A DNA stretch of 64,000 bases from NCBI GenBank assembly GCA_025455005.1, contig JALONH010000001.1, positions 62,001-126,000 of the forward strand, written 5' to 3'. How positions within the stretch are numbered: position 1 is the first letter of the stretch; each line of letters begins with the position of its first letter. The notes under the pieces were generated by a model. It was not told where the DNA came from, searched no databases, and saw only the letters and a program-made list of their open reading frames with translations. This DNA comes from Cytophagaceae bacterium (GTDB taxonomy: Bacteria > Bacteroidota > Bacteroidia > Cytophagales > Cytophagaceae). Of this stretch, positions 7,299-17,803 are shown piece after piece. Position numbers and translations under genes: made by a program.

Positions 7299-10175
7299 TT
7301 ATAACGTTCGTTTCACTTCTTTTTCTTCAAAGGATTCGATGATATCGTATTCTTGAATATCATTAAAATTTCGAACACTTAAACCGCATTCGTAACCTGA
7401 TTTCACTTCACTAACGTCATCTTTAAAACGTTTTAAAGAATCCAGTTGACCAGTATGAATCACTATACCTTGACGTACTACACGAATTAAACTGTTGCGT
7501 TTAATCGTACCTTCTTGTACGTAACACCCTGCGATGGTGCCTACTTTAGAAATTTTGAAGACACTTCTTACTTCCATTGAACCTAATTCTACTTCCACTT
7601 TCTTAGGCTCTAACATACCTTCCATGGCATCTTTTACATCGTTGATTGCGTCATAGATGATAGAATACATGCGAATCTCGATTTGTTCTTGTTCGGCTAA
7701 CTTTTTAGCACTGGAAGAAGGTCGAACTTGGAAAGCAACTATGATGGCATCTGAAGCGGAGGCTAATAGTATGTCCGATTCAGAAATTTGTCCAACACCT
7801 TTATGAATAATACGAACTTGAATTTCGTCAGTAGAAAGTTTTAGTAAAGAATCGGATAAGGCCTCAACAGAACCATCCACATCCCCTTTAACGATGACGT
7901 TAAGTTCTTTGAAATTACCAATTGCCAATCGACGACCGATTTCATCCAACGTAATGTGTTTCTTCGTACGCAAGGATTGTTCACGAATTAACTGTTCGCG
8001 TTTGGTTGCGATCTCGCGAGCTTCCCGCTCCGTTTCCATTACTTGAAATTTATCTCCGGCTTGAGGTGCTCCGTTTAATCCTAATAATTGAACCGGCATA
8101 GAAGGACCTGCTGTTTTTAAGCGATTGCCTAAATGATCCAACATGGCTTTTACCTTACCAAAATGTGCTCCTGCCAGCACGATATCCCCAATGCTCAATG
8201 TACCGGCTTGGACTAAAATGTTTGCAGTAAATCCTCTTCCTTTATCTAATGAAGCTTCAATGACCGCACCAACAGCTTGTTTATCCGGATTGGCTTTAAG
8301 CTCTAATAATTCGGCTTCTAGTAATACTTTTTCCAATAACTCCGTAATACCGGTACCTTGTTTAGCAGAAATGGGTTGGCATTGGTATTTACCTCCCCAA
8401 TCTTCAACTAGAATATTTTCTTTAGATAATTCTTCTTTGATTCGATCGGTATTCGCTCCTGGCTTGTCTATTTTATTAATAGCAATGATAATAGGTACCC
8501 CGGCTACTCGAGCATGGTTAATGGCTTCTCTTGTTTGAGGCATCACCCCATCATCCGCAGCAACAACGATAATTACGATATCTGTTATTTTGGCTCCCCG
8601 TGCCCGCATGGCTGTAAAAGCTTCGTGACCCGGTGTATCTAAAAAAGTAATAGGCTTTCCGGAATCCGTCACAACATTGTAAGCTCCTACGTGCTGAGTG
8701 ATACCTCCGGCTTCACCGGCGGCAATTTTAGTGCGACGAATATAATCTAATAAAGAGGTTTTACCATGATCAACGTGTCCCATGATGGTCACAATAGGAG
8801 CGCGTTCAACCAGTGAATCCGGCTCATCCGCTTCCTCTTCTTGTGCATCTTCATCTTCTGTTACAGTTTGGAAGCTAACATCGTATCCAAATTCATCCGC
8901 AATAATGGTTATCGCTTCTGCATCCAAACGTTGGTTAATGGAAACGAACATTCCCATCATCAAACATTTTGAGATAACATCATTTACAGATACTTCCATT
9001 AGAGAAGCCAGATCACTTGCAGAAATAAATTCTGTTACTTTTAATATTCTAGCGTCTTCTTGTTCTTGAAGTAAACGTTCTTCTTCAGCTTCAGCAGCAG
9101 AGGAACGTTTGTCTTTTCTATATTTGGCTCTACTTACCGGGCTACTCTTTCCTGTTCCGGAAAGTTTTGCCATCGTCGCTTTAATTTTATCTTGAATTTC
9201 TTTGTCGCTCAGTTCTTGCTTTTCCTGTGGCTTCTTGAAATCTTTTTTGTTATTGTTATTTCTATTATCCGGTCTTGGACCTCTGTTCCCACTATGCTGT
9301 CCGCCCGTAGCGCCACCTGTATTGGGTTGAACCGGTACTGGTGTTCCACCACCGGAGGTCATTCGCTTACGTTTACGTTTATTCTTTTTATCCTTATCGT
9401 CAGATGAAGCTACACGAGTAGGCTCCTTTTTCTTCTCTGTTGGAAGTTCTATTTTACCTAATACTTTAAGACCTTGTAATTTATCTGCTTCCGCTTTGAT
9501 TACGGATTCTGGGACTACATCCTCAATAACGGGAGTACTTGGAGCAACTAGGATCTCTTCTTGTATAGGTGCAACCGGAGTAATTACTTCTTCAACTAAT
9601 GCTTTTGGCGTTTCTTCATTAGGTGTAGTATCTTTAATCGGCTTTTCTTTAGTCTCTACTTTTTCTGTAGGTTTAGTCTCTGTTGATTTTTTTGAACTCT
9701 TTGACTTATCAGCGGGCAATTCAATTTTGCCTAATACATTTAAACCTTGAAGTTTTACTTTTCCGGTAGCTTCTGGCGTTTCTTCCTGTACCGGTGTTTC
9801 TGGGACAATTACCGGCTCCGGGTCCGGAATCTCTGCCGGTTTTGATACCACAGGTTCCGCTACACTAGGTGCAACGTTTTTAATGATAATTTCTTCTTCC
9901 TCTTCAGCGTCTTTTTTGGTATCCACTTTAGTAGTATCGATGACTACGTCACCCATATGTTTTTTACCAATGGTAAGTCCGGAAGCTTTATTTTTTTCCT
10001 GAGCAAAGTTGTCAAACTCCTTAGATAAAATGGTTAACATTTCATCCGTTATCTTAGAATTCGGATTGCTTTCCACTTCAAAGCCTTTAGCAGATAAGTG
10101 TTCCACAATGCTAGTAATACCAACATTTAACTTACGAGCTACTTGACTTAATCGCATTAATTTTTCTTCAGCCAT
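7299..10175 (-). CDS. infB: Translation initiation factor IF-2
   Basis: 958 residues. The N-terminal IF2_N module (residues 1-50) is followed by a long charged linker, a second IF2_N-like module (about 377-430), and the GTPase domain with GHVDHGKT (466-473), DTPGHE and NKID, then the translation-factor and C-terminal fMet-tRNA-binding domains. IF-2 brings initiator tRNA to the 30S subunit and promotes subunit joining. The linker contains a duplicated element, [14 protein letters not shown] near 141 and [14 protein letters not shown] near 232, and a basic Gly/Asn-rich stretch (about 265-320). It is last in rimP-nusA-infB and ends at a strong terminator. Confidence 0.98.
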   Translation of the reverse strand: MAEEKLMRLSQVARKLNVGITSIVEHLSAKGFEVESNPNSKITDEMLTILSKEFDNFAQEKNKASGLTIGKKHMGDVVIDTTKVDTKKDAEEEEEIIIKNVAPSVAEPVVSKPAEIPDPEPVIVPETPVQEETPEATGKVKLQGLNVLGKIELPADKSKSSKKSTETKPTEKVETKEKPIKDTTPNEETPKALVEEVITPVAPIQEEILVAPSTPVIEDVVPESVIKAEADKLQGLKVLGKIELPTEKKKEPTRVASSDDKDKKNKRKRKRMTSGGGTPVPVQPNTGGATGGQHSGNRGPRPDNRNNNNKKDFKKPQEKQELSDKEIQDKIKATMAKLSGTGKSSPVSRAKYRKDKRSSAAEAEEERLLQEQEDARILKVTEFISASDLASLMEVSVNDVISKCLMMGMFVSINQRLDAEAITIIADEFGYDVSFQTVTEDEDAQEEEADEPDSLVERAPIVTIMGHVDHGKTSLLDYIRRTKIAAGEAGGITQHVGAYNVVTDSGKPITFLDTPGHEAFTAMRARGAKITDIVIIVVAADDGVMPQTREAINHARVAGVPIIIAINKIDKPGANTDRIKEELSKENILVEDWGGKYQCQPISAKQGTGITELLEKVLLEAELLELKANPDKQAVGAVIEASLDKGRGFTANILVQAGTLSIGDIVLAGAHFGKVKAMLDHLGNRLKTAGPSMPVQLLGLNGAPQAGDKFQVMETEREAREIATKREQLIREQSLRTKKHITLDEIGRRLAIGNFKELNVIVKGDVDGSVEALSDSLLKLSTDEIQVRIIHKGVGQISESDILLASASDAIIVAFQVRPSSSAKKLAEQEQIEIRMYSIIYDAINDVKDAMEGMLEPKKVEVELGSMEVRSVFKISKVGTIAGCYVQEGTIKRNSLIRVVRQGIVIHTGQLDSLKRFKDDVSEVKSGYECGLSVRNFNDIQEYDIIESFEEKEVKRTL

Positions 10176-10232
10176 TGAATACTGCTTTTATTATTTCACC
10201 ACTAGTTTAGTTGTACTATCTCAGCAGTTATT

Positions 10233-11489
10233 TTATTCAAACTCTTGTTTTAATACTTGTAATAAATCTTCAACCGTCTCTTCTTCTAGTTCAGTTCTAC
10301 GAACTAAATCTTCTTTAGATAGTGCTAAAACACTCTTCGCTGTATCTAAACCGATACGTTTTAATTCTTCGATGATCCAATCTTCCAATTCGTCTGTGAA
10401 TTCGTATAAATCCACATCTTCTTCATCTTCTGTACCTGTTAGTTCACGGAAGACATCGATTTCTAAACCTACTAGCTTACTTGCCAATTTTATATTTTGG
10501 CCCCCTTTACCAATAGCTAATGATACTTGATCCGGTTTTAGAAATACAGAGGCTCTTCCTTTGTCGTTTTCCACTTTTATCGAACTGATTTTTGCAGGGC
10601 TTAGAGCACGAGAGATAAATAAATCTGTATTTTCAGTAAAATTGATAACGTCTATGTTTTCGTTTTCTAATTCACGAACTATGCTATGAATGCGAGAACC
10701 CTTCATACCTACACAAGCACCAACCGGGTCGATACGGTCGTCGTAAGATTCTACTGCTACTTTTGCTCTTTCGCCTGGTTCCCTTACAATTCTTCTTATA
10801 GAAATTAAACCGTCGTAAACTTCCGGAACTTCCATTTCAAATAAACGTTCTAAAAATTTAGGAGCTGTTCTGGATAAAATTATTTTAGGATTGCCATTGT
10901 GCATTTCTACACGATGAACAATAGCACGAATAGAATCCCCTTTGCGGAAGCGGTCTTTAGGTATTTGCTCTCCTTTAGGAAGAATTAATTCATTTCCTTC
11001 AGCATCTACTAATAATACTTCTTTGTTCATTACTTGGTAAACTTCACCGGTAATGATTTCCCCTACTATATCTTTATACTTTTGGAATAAATTATCTTTC
11101 TCTAAATCTTTAACTTTTTGAATTAGAGTTTGACGAGCGGTTTGTACCATTCTACGGCCAAAATCTTCCAATTTCACTTCCGAAGCAAACTCTTCCCCTT
11201 CTTCAAAATCCTTTTCTATTTTTTGTGCATCGGTAAGGGAAATATGTTTTACCGGATCATAATCAAAACTGTCTTCTGCAAAATCATCTGATACAATCTC
11301 CCGCATCCACCATACTTCCAAATCTCCTTTGTCTACGTTGATAATGATGTCAAAATTTTCATCTGTTCCAAATTTTTTACGCACCATAGTACGGAATACA
11401 TCTTCTACAATGCGCATCATTGTAGGGCGGTCGATGTTTTTGAATTTAGCAAATTCTGCAAACGATTCTATTAATGTAGCGGTATCCAT
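10233..11489 (-). CDS. nusA: Transcription termination/antitermination factor NusA
   Basis: 418 residues: the N-terminal RNA-polymerase-binding domain (1-130), S1 domain (about 133-200, VGEIITGEVYQVMNKEV), and two KH domains (about 205-345, with GMKGSRIHSIVREL and IGKGGQNIKLASKL), then a short acidic C-terminal segment with one helix-hairpin-helix-like repeat. It lacks the two full acidic repeats of the E. coli protein, as is common outside gammaproteobacteria. NusA binds RNA polymerase and modulates pausing, termination and antitermination. One base separates it from the upstream rimP gene, so the two are translationally close. Confidence 0.98.
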   Translation of the reverse strand: MDTATLIESFAEFAKFKNIDRPTMMRIVEDVFRTMVRKKFGTDENFDIIINVDKGDLEVWWMREIVSDDFAEDSFDYDPVKHISLTDAQKIEKDFEEGEEFASEVKLEDFGRRMVQTARQTLIQKVKDLEKDNLFQKYKDIVGEIITGEVYQVMNKEVLLVDAEGNELILPKGEQIPKDRFRKGDSIRAIVHRVEMHNGNPKIILSRTAPKFLERLFEMEVPEVYDGLISIRRIVREPGERAKVAVESYDDRIDPVGACVGMKGSRIHSIVRELENENIDVINFTENTDLFISRALSPAKISSIKVENDKGRASVFLKPDQVSLAIGKGGQNIKLASKLVGLEIDVFRELTGTEDEEDVDLYEFTDELEDWIIEELKRIGLDTAKSVLALSKEDLVRRTELEEETVEDLLQVLKQEFE

Positions 11490-11490
11490 T

Positions 11491-11985
11491 TTATTTAAAC
11501 GATACGATTAAGTGACATTTTTTTATTTCTGTATATGGAAGGGTAAACGTTTCAACAGGCCCTTCTTCCTGTTTTTTATTTGTTTTTTTTGAGACTACCG
11601 GTAAATTTTCTACCACGATACATTCCTCATACACTGCTTTAAGAACGACTTTGTGCTCCACTCCTGAGGTGGTCAAAAGATGTAAGCGTTGTCCTATTCT
11701 CCTTCGATATTGACGGACTACTTTTAACGAGCTATCCATACCAGGAGAGGACACTTCAATGGTGTAGGCACCGGAAAACAAAACTGCGGCTTCTATTTTT
11801 TCGTCTAGAGCCTGACTTATGATTCCGCATTCATCAATCGTGATACCGGTATCTTTATCTAAGAATAGAGTAATTTTCTTTCTATTTACCGGACCTGTAA
11901 GCGACAACTCTACTAAAAAGAACTCCGGACGTTCTGCCAGTAATTCTTCTACTATTTTCTCTAATGACTGCTCTTGATTTGACAT
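11491..11985 (-). CDS. rimP: Ribosome maturation factor RimP
   Basis: 164 residues from the ATG at 11985; a TTG two codons upstream is possible but the ATG is the better start. The N-terminal alpha/beta domain has KITLFLDKDTGITIDECG and the block YTIEVSSPGMDSSLK, which is the family signature ([IV]EVSSPG), followed by a small beta-barrel domain ending near residue 160. RimP helps late assembly of the 30S subunit. It is the first gene of rimP-nusA-infB, preceded by a hairpin and a promoter that match well. A lysine-rich insert (KKTNKKQEEG) in the barrel domain is lineage-specific. Confidence 0.95.
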   Translation of the reverse strand: MSNQEQSLEKIVEELLAERPEFFLVELSLTGPVNRKKITLFLDKDTGITIDECGIISQALDEKIEAAVLFSGAYTIEVSSPGMDSSLKVVRQYRRRIGQRLHLLTTSGVEHKVVLKAVYEECIVVENLPVVSKKTNKKQEEGPVETFTLPYTEIKKCHLIVSFK

Positions 11986-11997
11986 TTCCAATAAACA

Positions 11998-12022
11998 AAA
12001 GAGGGGACTCAGTCCCCTCTTT
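11998..12022 (-). promoter_or_regulatory. Leader hairpin before rimP, attenuator-like
   Basis: AAAGAGGGG and CCCCTCTTT enclose ACTCAGT (extendable to a near-perfect 12-base stem). On the minus strand it is followed by TTTTGTTTATT, then the rimP ATG 13 bases on. No gene lies upstream that it could terminate, and it is inside the predicted 5' leader of rimP-nusA-infB, so an attenuator or stability element is the natural reading. Confidence 0.6.
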
Positions 12023-12051
12023 CTATCGAATAATTCTTAAACTCAACAATG

Positions 12052-12083
12052 CAAATATAGAGATTGTAAAAGAATTAAACAAA
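12052..12083 (-). promoter_or_regulatory. Bacteroidota-type promoter of rimP-nusA-infB
   Basis: Leftward TTTG at 12083-12080, a 20-base spacer, and TATATTTG at 12059-12052: full agreement with the Bacteroidota consensus TTTG / TAnnTTTG. It predicts a leader of about 60 bases that contains the hairpin at 11998-12022. Confidence 0.75.
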
Positions 12084-12155
12084 TTTTAATAGGGGATTAA
12101 CATACTTAACCTATGAATAGTATAGGTACTCTATCCATTATTCCTGGCAGGTATG

Positions 12156-12163
12156 TATATTTG
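12156..12163 (+). promoter_or_regulatory. TAnnTTTG box directly upstream of the EEP gene
   Basis: TATATTTG fits the -7 consensus exactly, but no upstream TTG is at the right distance. The box ends seven bases before the ATG at 12171, so a transcript from it would have almost no leader. If real, it also rules out the upstream ATG at 12153. Confidence 0.4.
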
Positions 12164-12170
12164 CAGTCCC

Positions 12171-13256
12171 ATGTTGGTCCGTTGGTCTTTTTTATTTCGC
12201 CCTTGGAGTTGGTTTATCTTACTAAACGTCCTATTATACAGTAGTATAGAGGTACCGCCACATACTTTTTGGCCAATAGCATTTATTCCATTGGCTATTC
12301 CATTTCTAATTCTATTGAATATTCTATTATTTTTCTTTTTTTTAATGAAAAAGCAATGGTGGAAAGTAGGGGTGTTACTATTATTTTTACTATTCTCATT
12401 TTCCTTGATAAAAAGAATCCTTACGTGGCATAGCATGAGTGCTATGAATACGGATCAATTAAAGGTATTAAATTATAATGTTCGCGTATTTAATGTCTAT
12501 GATCATTTGGCAGATGAAGATTTTTCATCCAGCAAAGCCATTCTACAGTTTTTAAAAGAAAGTCCGGCAGATGTTATCTGTTTACAAGAGTTCTATAGCG
12601 ATCCTAAAGACAAATTGTTTAATACGTATAAGGCATTAAATAAAATATATCCTTATAGGGTAAAAGGAGATATGATGCAGAATGCAATAGGGGCGGATTT
12701 TGGTGTGATTCTTTTTAGTAAATTAAAAATAATAAGTTCCGGAAAAGTGACATTACCTACACCAAGAGGTGGAAATCAAATTATTTATGCTGATATACTT
12801 TTTCAAGGAGATACCATACGAATATATAATATACATCTTCAATCGATGAGTATCAACGATGAAGCGTTAGCAGAACACTCAGGGGATAGTCCTAAATTTC
12901 AATCCGAGTTAAAAACAGCCTTAAAGCAATTTAAGAAAGGTGCTATGTATAGAAGCAAACAAGTAGATGTATTATGTCAACACATACAGTCTACGTCATA
13001 TCCTGTAATAGTTACAGGGGACATTAACGATATTCCGCTTAGTTATACCTACGAGCAATTATCCGATATCTTAACGAATGCATTCGAGTCTAAAGGGAAA
13101 GGTTTAGGAATAACCTACAATGGCCCTATACCTTTTTTAAGAATTGATCATCAGTTTTATTCTGAATCCTTAAAAATTGAGTATTTTAACACCTTCAAAT
13201 CCGTTCGATATACGGATCACTTTCCTGTCTTAGCAGGATATGTAAAACAAAATTAG
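12171..13256 (+). CDS. Membrane-anchored endonuclease/exonuclease/phosphatase family protein
   Basis: 361 residues from the ATG at 12171; an in-frame ATG at 12153 would add six residues but falls inside a promoter-like box. Three membrane helices occupy residues 1-90. The rest is an EEP domain: [12 protein letters not shown] (start of fold, metal site), [10 protein letters not shown] (metal-binding Glu), [23 protein letters not shown] (catalytic Asp/Asn) and the final YTDHFPVLA (catalytic His). Members cleave phosphodiesters in nucleic acids, lipids or inositol phosphates; the substrate here is unknown. The domain would be extracytoplasmic or cytoplasmic depending on topology. It ends two bases before cysS, likely an operon. 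Confidence 0.85.
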   Translation: MLVRWSFLFRPWSWFILLNVLLYSSIEVPPHTFWPIAFIPLAIPFLILLNILLFFFFLMKKQWWKVGVLLLFLLFSFSLIKRILTWHSMSAMNTDQLKVLNYNVRVFNVYDHLADEDFSSSKAILQFLKESPADVICLQEFYSDPKDKLFNTYKALNKIYPYRVKGDMMQNAIGADFGVILFSKLKIISSGKVTLPTPRGGNQIIYADILFQGDTIRIYNIHLQSMSINDEALAEHSGDSPKFQSELKTALKQFKKGAMYRSKQVDVLCQHIQSTSYPVIVTGDINDIPLSYTYEQLSDILTNAFESKGKGLGITYNGPIPFLRIDHQFYSESLKIEYFNTFKSVRYTDHFPVLAGYVKQN

Positions 13257-13258
13257 AT

Positions 13259-14746
13259 ATGCCTATCCCATCCTTAACGGTCTATAATACACTAACCCGG
13301 TCCAAAGAAGAGTTCCAGCCAATCACTCCACCACACGTAGGAATGTATGTATGTGGACCTACGGTATATGGAGAGGCCCATCTAGGTCATGCGCGTGGAG
13401 CTATTACGTTTGATATTGTATTTCGCTTATTACAACATTTAGGATATAAAGTACGGTATGTCCGAAATATAACGGATGTTGGTCACCTTGAGCAAGATGC
13501 CGACGAGGGTGAAGATAAAATTGCGAAGAAAGCAAAATTAGAACGCTTAGAACCGATGGAGGTAGTCCAACGGTACACGGAATACTATAGACGTTGTATG
13601 CGGCAGCTGAATGTGTTGCCTCCCAGTATAGAACCTACTGCTTCCGGCCATATTCCGGAACAAATTCAATTGATTAAAAATATAGTCAAAGCAGGCTATG
13701 CGTATGAAAATAAAGGTTCTGTTTATTTCGATATAGAAAAGTTTTTGGCGGATAAACATGCTTATGGGCACCTATCCGGTAGAATTGTAGAGGATTTAAT
13801 GAGTGGATCCAGAGCCTTAGATGGTCAGGAGACCAAAAAAAATTCAGCCGATTTTGCATTGTGGAAACAAGCCGCACCGGAACATATTATGCAATGGCAA
13901 TCTCCTTGGGGAAATGGATTTCCGGGATGGCATTTAGAATGTACGGCGATGAGCACGAAATACTTGGGAGATACGTTTGATATTCACGGTGGCGGAATGG
14001 ATTTATTGTTCCCCCATCATGAATGCGAAATTGCTCAATCTAAAGCAGCTACTTCAAAAGAGCCCGCTAAGTATTGGTTACATAATAACATGATTACCAT
14101 CAATGGTCAAAAGATGGGTAAGTCCTTAGGTAATTATATTACCTTAGAGGAATTATTTTCCGGCAAGCATAATTTATTAGATCAAGGATATTCTCCCATG
14201 ACCATCCGATTTTTTATGCTTCAAGCGCATTATCGAAGTACACTCGATTTCTCTAACGATGCGTTGAAAGCCGCTTCCAAGGCCTATAAAAAAGTAATGA
14301 ATGGATTAAAAATGTTGCGGTCCCTCCAATACGAACCTTCTGAAATAGATACAGCGTTGGATGATGAAATCTCTAAGGCTGTAGATGATTTGTATAAAGG
14401 TTTATTAGACGATTTTAATACTGCGATTACCCTGGCTTCTTTTTTTCAATTACAGAAAAAAATAAATCTATTCTTCTTAAAACAAAAGTCGACAGGGGCT
14501 ATTCGAGAAGAAACATTCCATAAGCTAGTTAAACAAACGACTACTATTATTCAAGAGGTGTTAGGACTAATAGAGGAGGAAGACGTCAATGCAGAGGGCT
14601 TAATTCTGGCCTTGTTAGACTTATACAAAGAAGCTAAAGAAGCAAAAGAGTATGCAAAAGTAGATCAAATACGATTGTATTTTAAACAACAGGGATTAGC
14701 TATTAAAGACATGAAACATGGAATTGATTGGGCATATGAAGAGTAA
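13259..14746 (+). CDS. cysS: Cysteinyl-tRNA synthetase
   Basis: 495 residues, class I synthetase. The zinc ligands are seen in CGPTVYG (Cys 31), ECTAMS, and the HHECE block; the HIGH-type motif is AHLGHARG just after the first; the KMSKS motif is KMGKSLGN. The catalytic domain is followed by the helical anticodon-binding DALR-like domain. It charges tRNA-Cys in the cytoplasm. The gene starts two bases after the EEP gene and its last eleven bases overlap the start of the downstream glutaminyl-cyclase-like lipoprotein gene, so the three are likely one transcript. Nothing unusual in motifs or length. Confidence 0.98.
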   Translation: MPIPSLTVYNTLTRSKEEFQPITPPHVGMYVCGPTVYGEAHLGHARGAITFDIVFRLLQHLGYKVRYVRNITDVGHLEQDADEGEDKIAKKAKLERLEPMEVVQRYTEYYRRCMRQLNVLPPSIEPTASGHIPEQIQLIKNIVKAGYAYENKGSVYFDIEKFLADKHAYGHLSGRIVEDLMSGSRALDGQETKKNSADFALWKQAAPEHIMQWQSPWGNGFPGWHLECTAMSTKYLGDTFDIHGGGMDLLFPHHECEIAQSKAATSKEPAKYWLHNNMITINGQKMGKSLGNYITLEELFSGKHNLLDQGYSPMTIRFFMLQAHYRSTLDFSNDALKAASKAYKKVMNGLKMLRSLQYEPSEIDTALDDEISKAVDDLYKGLLDDFNTAITLASFFQLQKKINLFFLKQKSTGAIREETFHKLVKQTTTIIQEVLGLIEEEDVNAEGLILALLDLYKEAKEAKEYAKVDQIRLYFKQQGLAIKDMKHGIDWAYEE

Positions 14747-15743
14747 TTGTATAGTGCTGATAAGTGGCGTATTCCTCTTGACGGCAGCTTGTTCTAAAGA
14801 AGTTAAAAAGCCGACAGAGAAAAATGTTGTGGAGGCAACCGAAGTTCGGAAAGTAGAGGTGCCTACGTTTAATGCCGATTCTGCCTATGCGTATATTCAG
14901 CGGCAAGTAGCCTTTGGGCCAAGAGTACCTAATACTTCAGCACACAAAAAGTGCGGGCAATATTTGGTTGATTTTTTCAATGCTCATGGATCTTGGACGT
15001 ACAAACAAGAATTTACAGCCAAGGCATTTGATGGAACGCAATTACAACTTAAAAATATCATTGCCTCCTATAATACAAAAGCAGCTAAACGTGTCATCGT
15101 AGCGGCACATTGGGATTCCAGGCCATTTGCTGACCAAGATTCGATTCATCCTAACAGACCAATAGACGGGGCTAATGATGGTGCAAGCGGCGTGGGCGTC
15201 ATTATGGAATTGGCACGCAGTTTACATACCGCTAAAATCCCACCGGATATAGGGGTAGATTTAATATTATTTGATGGAGAAGATTATGGCGAACCCTCTT
15301 TTCATGAAGGGACACGGTACGCTACCAGCTGGTGTTTAGGTTCGCAATATTGGAGTGATCGAAAACACATAGGTTCCTATAAAGCATATTATGGTATTTT
15401 ATTAGACATGGTAGGTGCTAAAGATGCTCAATTTGCAAAAGAGGGAACTTCCATGAAATACGCACCATCTGTAGTGGAGAGAGTCTGGTCCACAGCCGGT
15501 CGTTTGGGGTATTCGATGTATTTTGTTAATAAATTAAGTCCTGAAATAATAGACGACCATCATTTTGTAAATGAGAATGGGCACATCCCTATGATTGATA
15601 TTATACAATACGCTCCGGAAACAGGAGGGTATTTTGGAGCGTATTGGCACACCCATCAAGATGCTATACAAATCATAGACAAAAACACTCTAAAAGCAGT
15701 TGGCCAAACGGTACTCGAAGTATTATATCAAGAATTACCATAA
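14736..15743 (+). CDS. Glutaminyl-peptide cyclotransferase-like lipoprotein (M28 fold)
   Basis: 335 residues from the ATG at 14736, chosen because it gives a clean lipoprotein signal peptide with lipobox LTAAC (Cys19); the ATG at 14718 would put six polar residues in front. The zinc-enzyme core follows: [11 protein letters not shown] (zinc Asp), FDGEDYG (acid residues), [27 protein letters not shown], and the zinc His in YWHTHQD. These blocks match glutaminyl cyclases in order (compare the LLDLIGAP and WHT segments of the animal enzyme) better than aminopeptidases. Predicted role: forming N-terminal pyroglutamate on exported proteins at the cell envelope. A plain M28 aminopeptidase remains possible. 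Confidence 0.8.
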   Translation: MKSNCIVLISGVFLLTAACSKEVKKPTEKNVVEATEVRKVEVPTFNADSAYAYIQRQVAFGPRVPNTSAHKKCGQYLVDFFNAHGSWTYKQEFTAKAFDGTQLQLKNIIASYNTKAAKRVIVAAHWDSRPFADQDSIHPNRPIDGANDGASGVGVIMELARSLHTAKIPPDIGVDLILFDGEDYGEPSFHEGTRYATSWCLGSQYWSDRKHIGSYKAYYGILLDMVGAKDAQFAKEGTSMKYAPSVVERVWSTAGRLGYSMYFVNKLSPEIIDDHHFVNENGHIPMIDIIQYAPETGGYFGAYWHTHQDAIQIIDKNTLKAVGQTVLEVLYQELP

Positions 15744-15856
15744 AAAAAACCGGTTTTAACTAGTTTTTTGTATCCATAATTTCTAATATTCGTACATTCA
15801 AATGTTTTGGTAGCTATTTTTAATAGACACCGCTTTCATTCTCTATTTTATCTAAT

Positions 15857-17791
15857 ATGTATAATATTTTACGTTCTGCTATAGCGTGCTTTTTAATAGT
15901 TTCTATAGCCTCTGCTCAAACGCCAAGCGACTCAAAAGTAAAAGCAGATAACATTAAGAAAAAATATCCGGATCAAGATGTTTATGTAGAAAACAGTTCT
16001 CAGGAAATTACTTATTCCGTTACGTCTTCTACGAAGTCAGGGGAACCTCAACTTTCGATTAAAAACAACCGAATAACAGATTACTTGTCTTTAATGAATT
16101 CTGTGGAGCATACCGAAATAGAATCGTATGATTCCTTTACTGAAATCGAGTCAATAGTTTTTTCTACAAAAACCGGAAAGAATTTTGTCACCAATTACAC
16201 GCCTGTGTACGATAAAGCCTATGAATCGGATGGGATTTTTCATAGTGATGTACGTTTAAAAATCGCTTCGTTTATTTTAAGAACAAAAGGGGATCAATTA
16301 AGATCAGAAATTAAAGAGTCCTACAAAGATCATACGTTTTTTGATGCGCTTTTTTTTCACAAACAACAGCCAACAGAGAAAAGTACGATAACTATTAAAG
16401 TTCCGGAAGGCGTGTCGATTGGTATTCATAAAATCAATTTTGATAAAGGTAAAGTATTGGAGTCTACTGTGACGGATCCTAAAACAAAAATGACAACCTA
16501 TACATTTACTATGGAAAATCTGCCTCCCGGTATTACAGTTGGATATGGCAGCACCGGTTATAGTATGAATTTTCCCCATTTAATATTAGTCGTAAAAAAA
16601 TACGCTTTTAAAGGAGTGAGTAAAAAAGGATTTGAAACGTTTGATGATTTTTATGCTTTTCTTCATCAACTCAATTCAGAAGTGGACAATGACGATACAC
16701 CTTTAAAACCAAAAGTAGAAGAAATCATTAAAGGTAAAACAAGTGATGAAGATAAAATAAAATCCATTTATTATTGGGTTCAAGATAACATACGCTATAT
16801 AGCATTTGAATACGGCATAGCCGGTTATAAGCCCATGTCAGCTCAAGAAGTATTAGAAAAGAAATATGGAGATTGTAAGGGAGTTGCCAATTTAGTCAGC
16901 AGAATGTTGCAATTGGCAGGGTATGAAGCCAAGTTTGTTTGGATTCACACCAATTTTAGTCCGTATGATTGTACCATTCCGTATTTAGGTAATTTTAACC
17001 ATGCCATTGCCTATTTAGAATTTAAAGGCAAAGAATATTTTTTAGATTGTACAGAATCGTACGCAGCATTTGGAGAGAATGCTTTTAGAATTCAAGGAAG
17101 AAAAGTACTGGTAGAAATGGGAGATACCTACAAAATCACTCAAATACCACTTGAAAAAGCCTCTACTTCTCGTTATGAAGAGGTTTCTCAACTTATTTTG
17201 AAAGAAAATAATTTGAACGGCACTACAAAGTTTGCAGCATATGGAGATATGAAAAATTATTATTTGAGAAGATACCATTATGCAAAATCAGAAGATCAAA
17301 AAGATTTTTTTAGAAAAATGTATAATAAATCAAATGCCAATTTAGATGTATTGAGTGCTTCTAATTCAGATTTAGAAAATAGAGAGATACCCTTAACGGT
17401 AAACGTTACCTACACACTCAGTAATCAAGTTATAACAGATGGTAAGGAATTATATATTAATCTAGAATACGATCCCTATTTTCATAAAGTTTTAAAAGAT
17501 ACTGTAGCGTATTTAGATATGACCTTTGACGAAACAGTAGATTATAGAATGACTACAAAGTTTACTGTGCCGAATGGATATAAAGTGAAAGAAATGCCGG
17601 AAACCTACGCTGTTCAAACCAGCTATTGTACTATTAAAATTGAATATAAATTAGTGAACAACACCATAGAATATACTAAAATATATGAGTTCCCTACCGG
17701 TATCATTCCTAAAGAAAATATAAAAGAATGGATAGCCATTCAAAAACAATTAAAAAGAGCCTATACGAATCAAATTATCCTTACAAAATAA
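15857..17791 (+). CDS. DUF3857 and transglutaminase-like secreted protein
   Basis: 644 residues. Signal peptide 1-20 (IVSIASA before Q). An N-terminal DUF3857-like beta domain covers about 30-250, then a transglutaminase-like papain-fold core with Cys340 (KYGDCKG), His382 (FNHAIA) and Asp397 (FLDCTES), so the catalytic triad is intact. A beta-rich C-terminal domain follows (about 430-640). Such proteins are common in Bacteroidota and are presumed periplasmic or surface-exposed; their activity (protease, amidase or crosslinking) is unproven. A paralogue that lacks the Cys follows 12 bases downstream, so the two are probably expressed together. Confidence 0.85.
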   Translation: MYNILRSAIACFLIVSIASAQTPSDSKVKADNIKKKYPDQDVYVENSSQEITYSVTSSTKSGEPQLSIKNNRITDYLSLMNSVEHTEIESYDSFTEIESIVFSTKTGKNFVTNYTPVYDKAYESDGIFHSDVRLKIASFILRTKGDQLRSEIKESYKDHTFFDALFFHKQQPTEKSTITIKVPEGVSIGIHKINFDKGKVLESTVTDPKTKMTTYTFTMENLPPGITVGYGSTGYSMNFPHLILVVKKYAFKGVSKKGFETFDDFYAFLHQLNSEVDNDDTPLKPKVEEIIKGKTSDEDKIKSIYYWVQDNIRYIAFEYGIAGYKPMSAQEVLEKKYGDCKGVANLVSRMLQLAGYEAKFVWIHTNFSPYDCTIPYLGNFNHAIAYLEFKGKEYFLDCTESYAAFGENAFRIQGRKVLVEMGDTYKITQIPLEKASTSRYEEVSQLILKENNLNGTTKFAAYGDMKNYYLRRYHYAKSEDQKDFFRKMYNKSNANLDVLSASNSDLENREIPLTVNVTYTLSNQVITDGKELYINLEYDPYFHKVLKDTVAYLDMTFDETVDYRMTTKFTVPNGYKVKEMPETYAVQTSYCTIKIEYKLVNNTIEYTKIYEFPTGIIPKENIKEWIAIQKQLKRAYTNQIILTK

Positions 17792-17803
17792 GACGTTTTT
17801 CCT

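Noticed and set aside
15744-15772. AAAAAACCGGTTTT stretch after the glutaminyl-cyclase-like gene as a terminator
   Set aside because: The stem is mostly A-T and the alternatives are equally weak; below what I would call a terminator.
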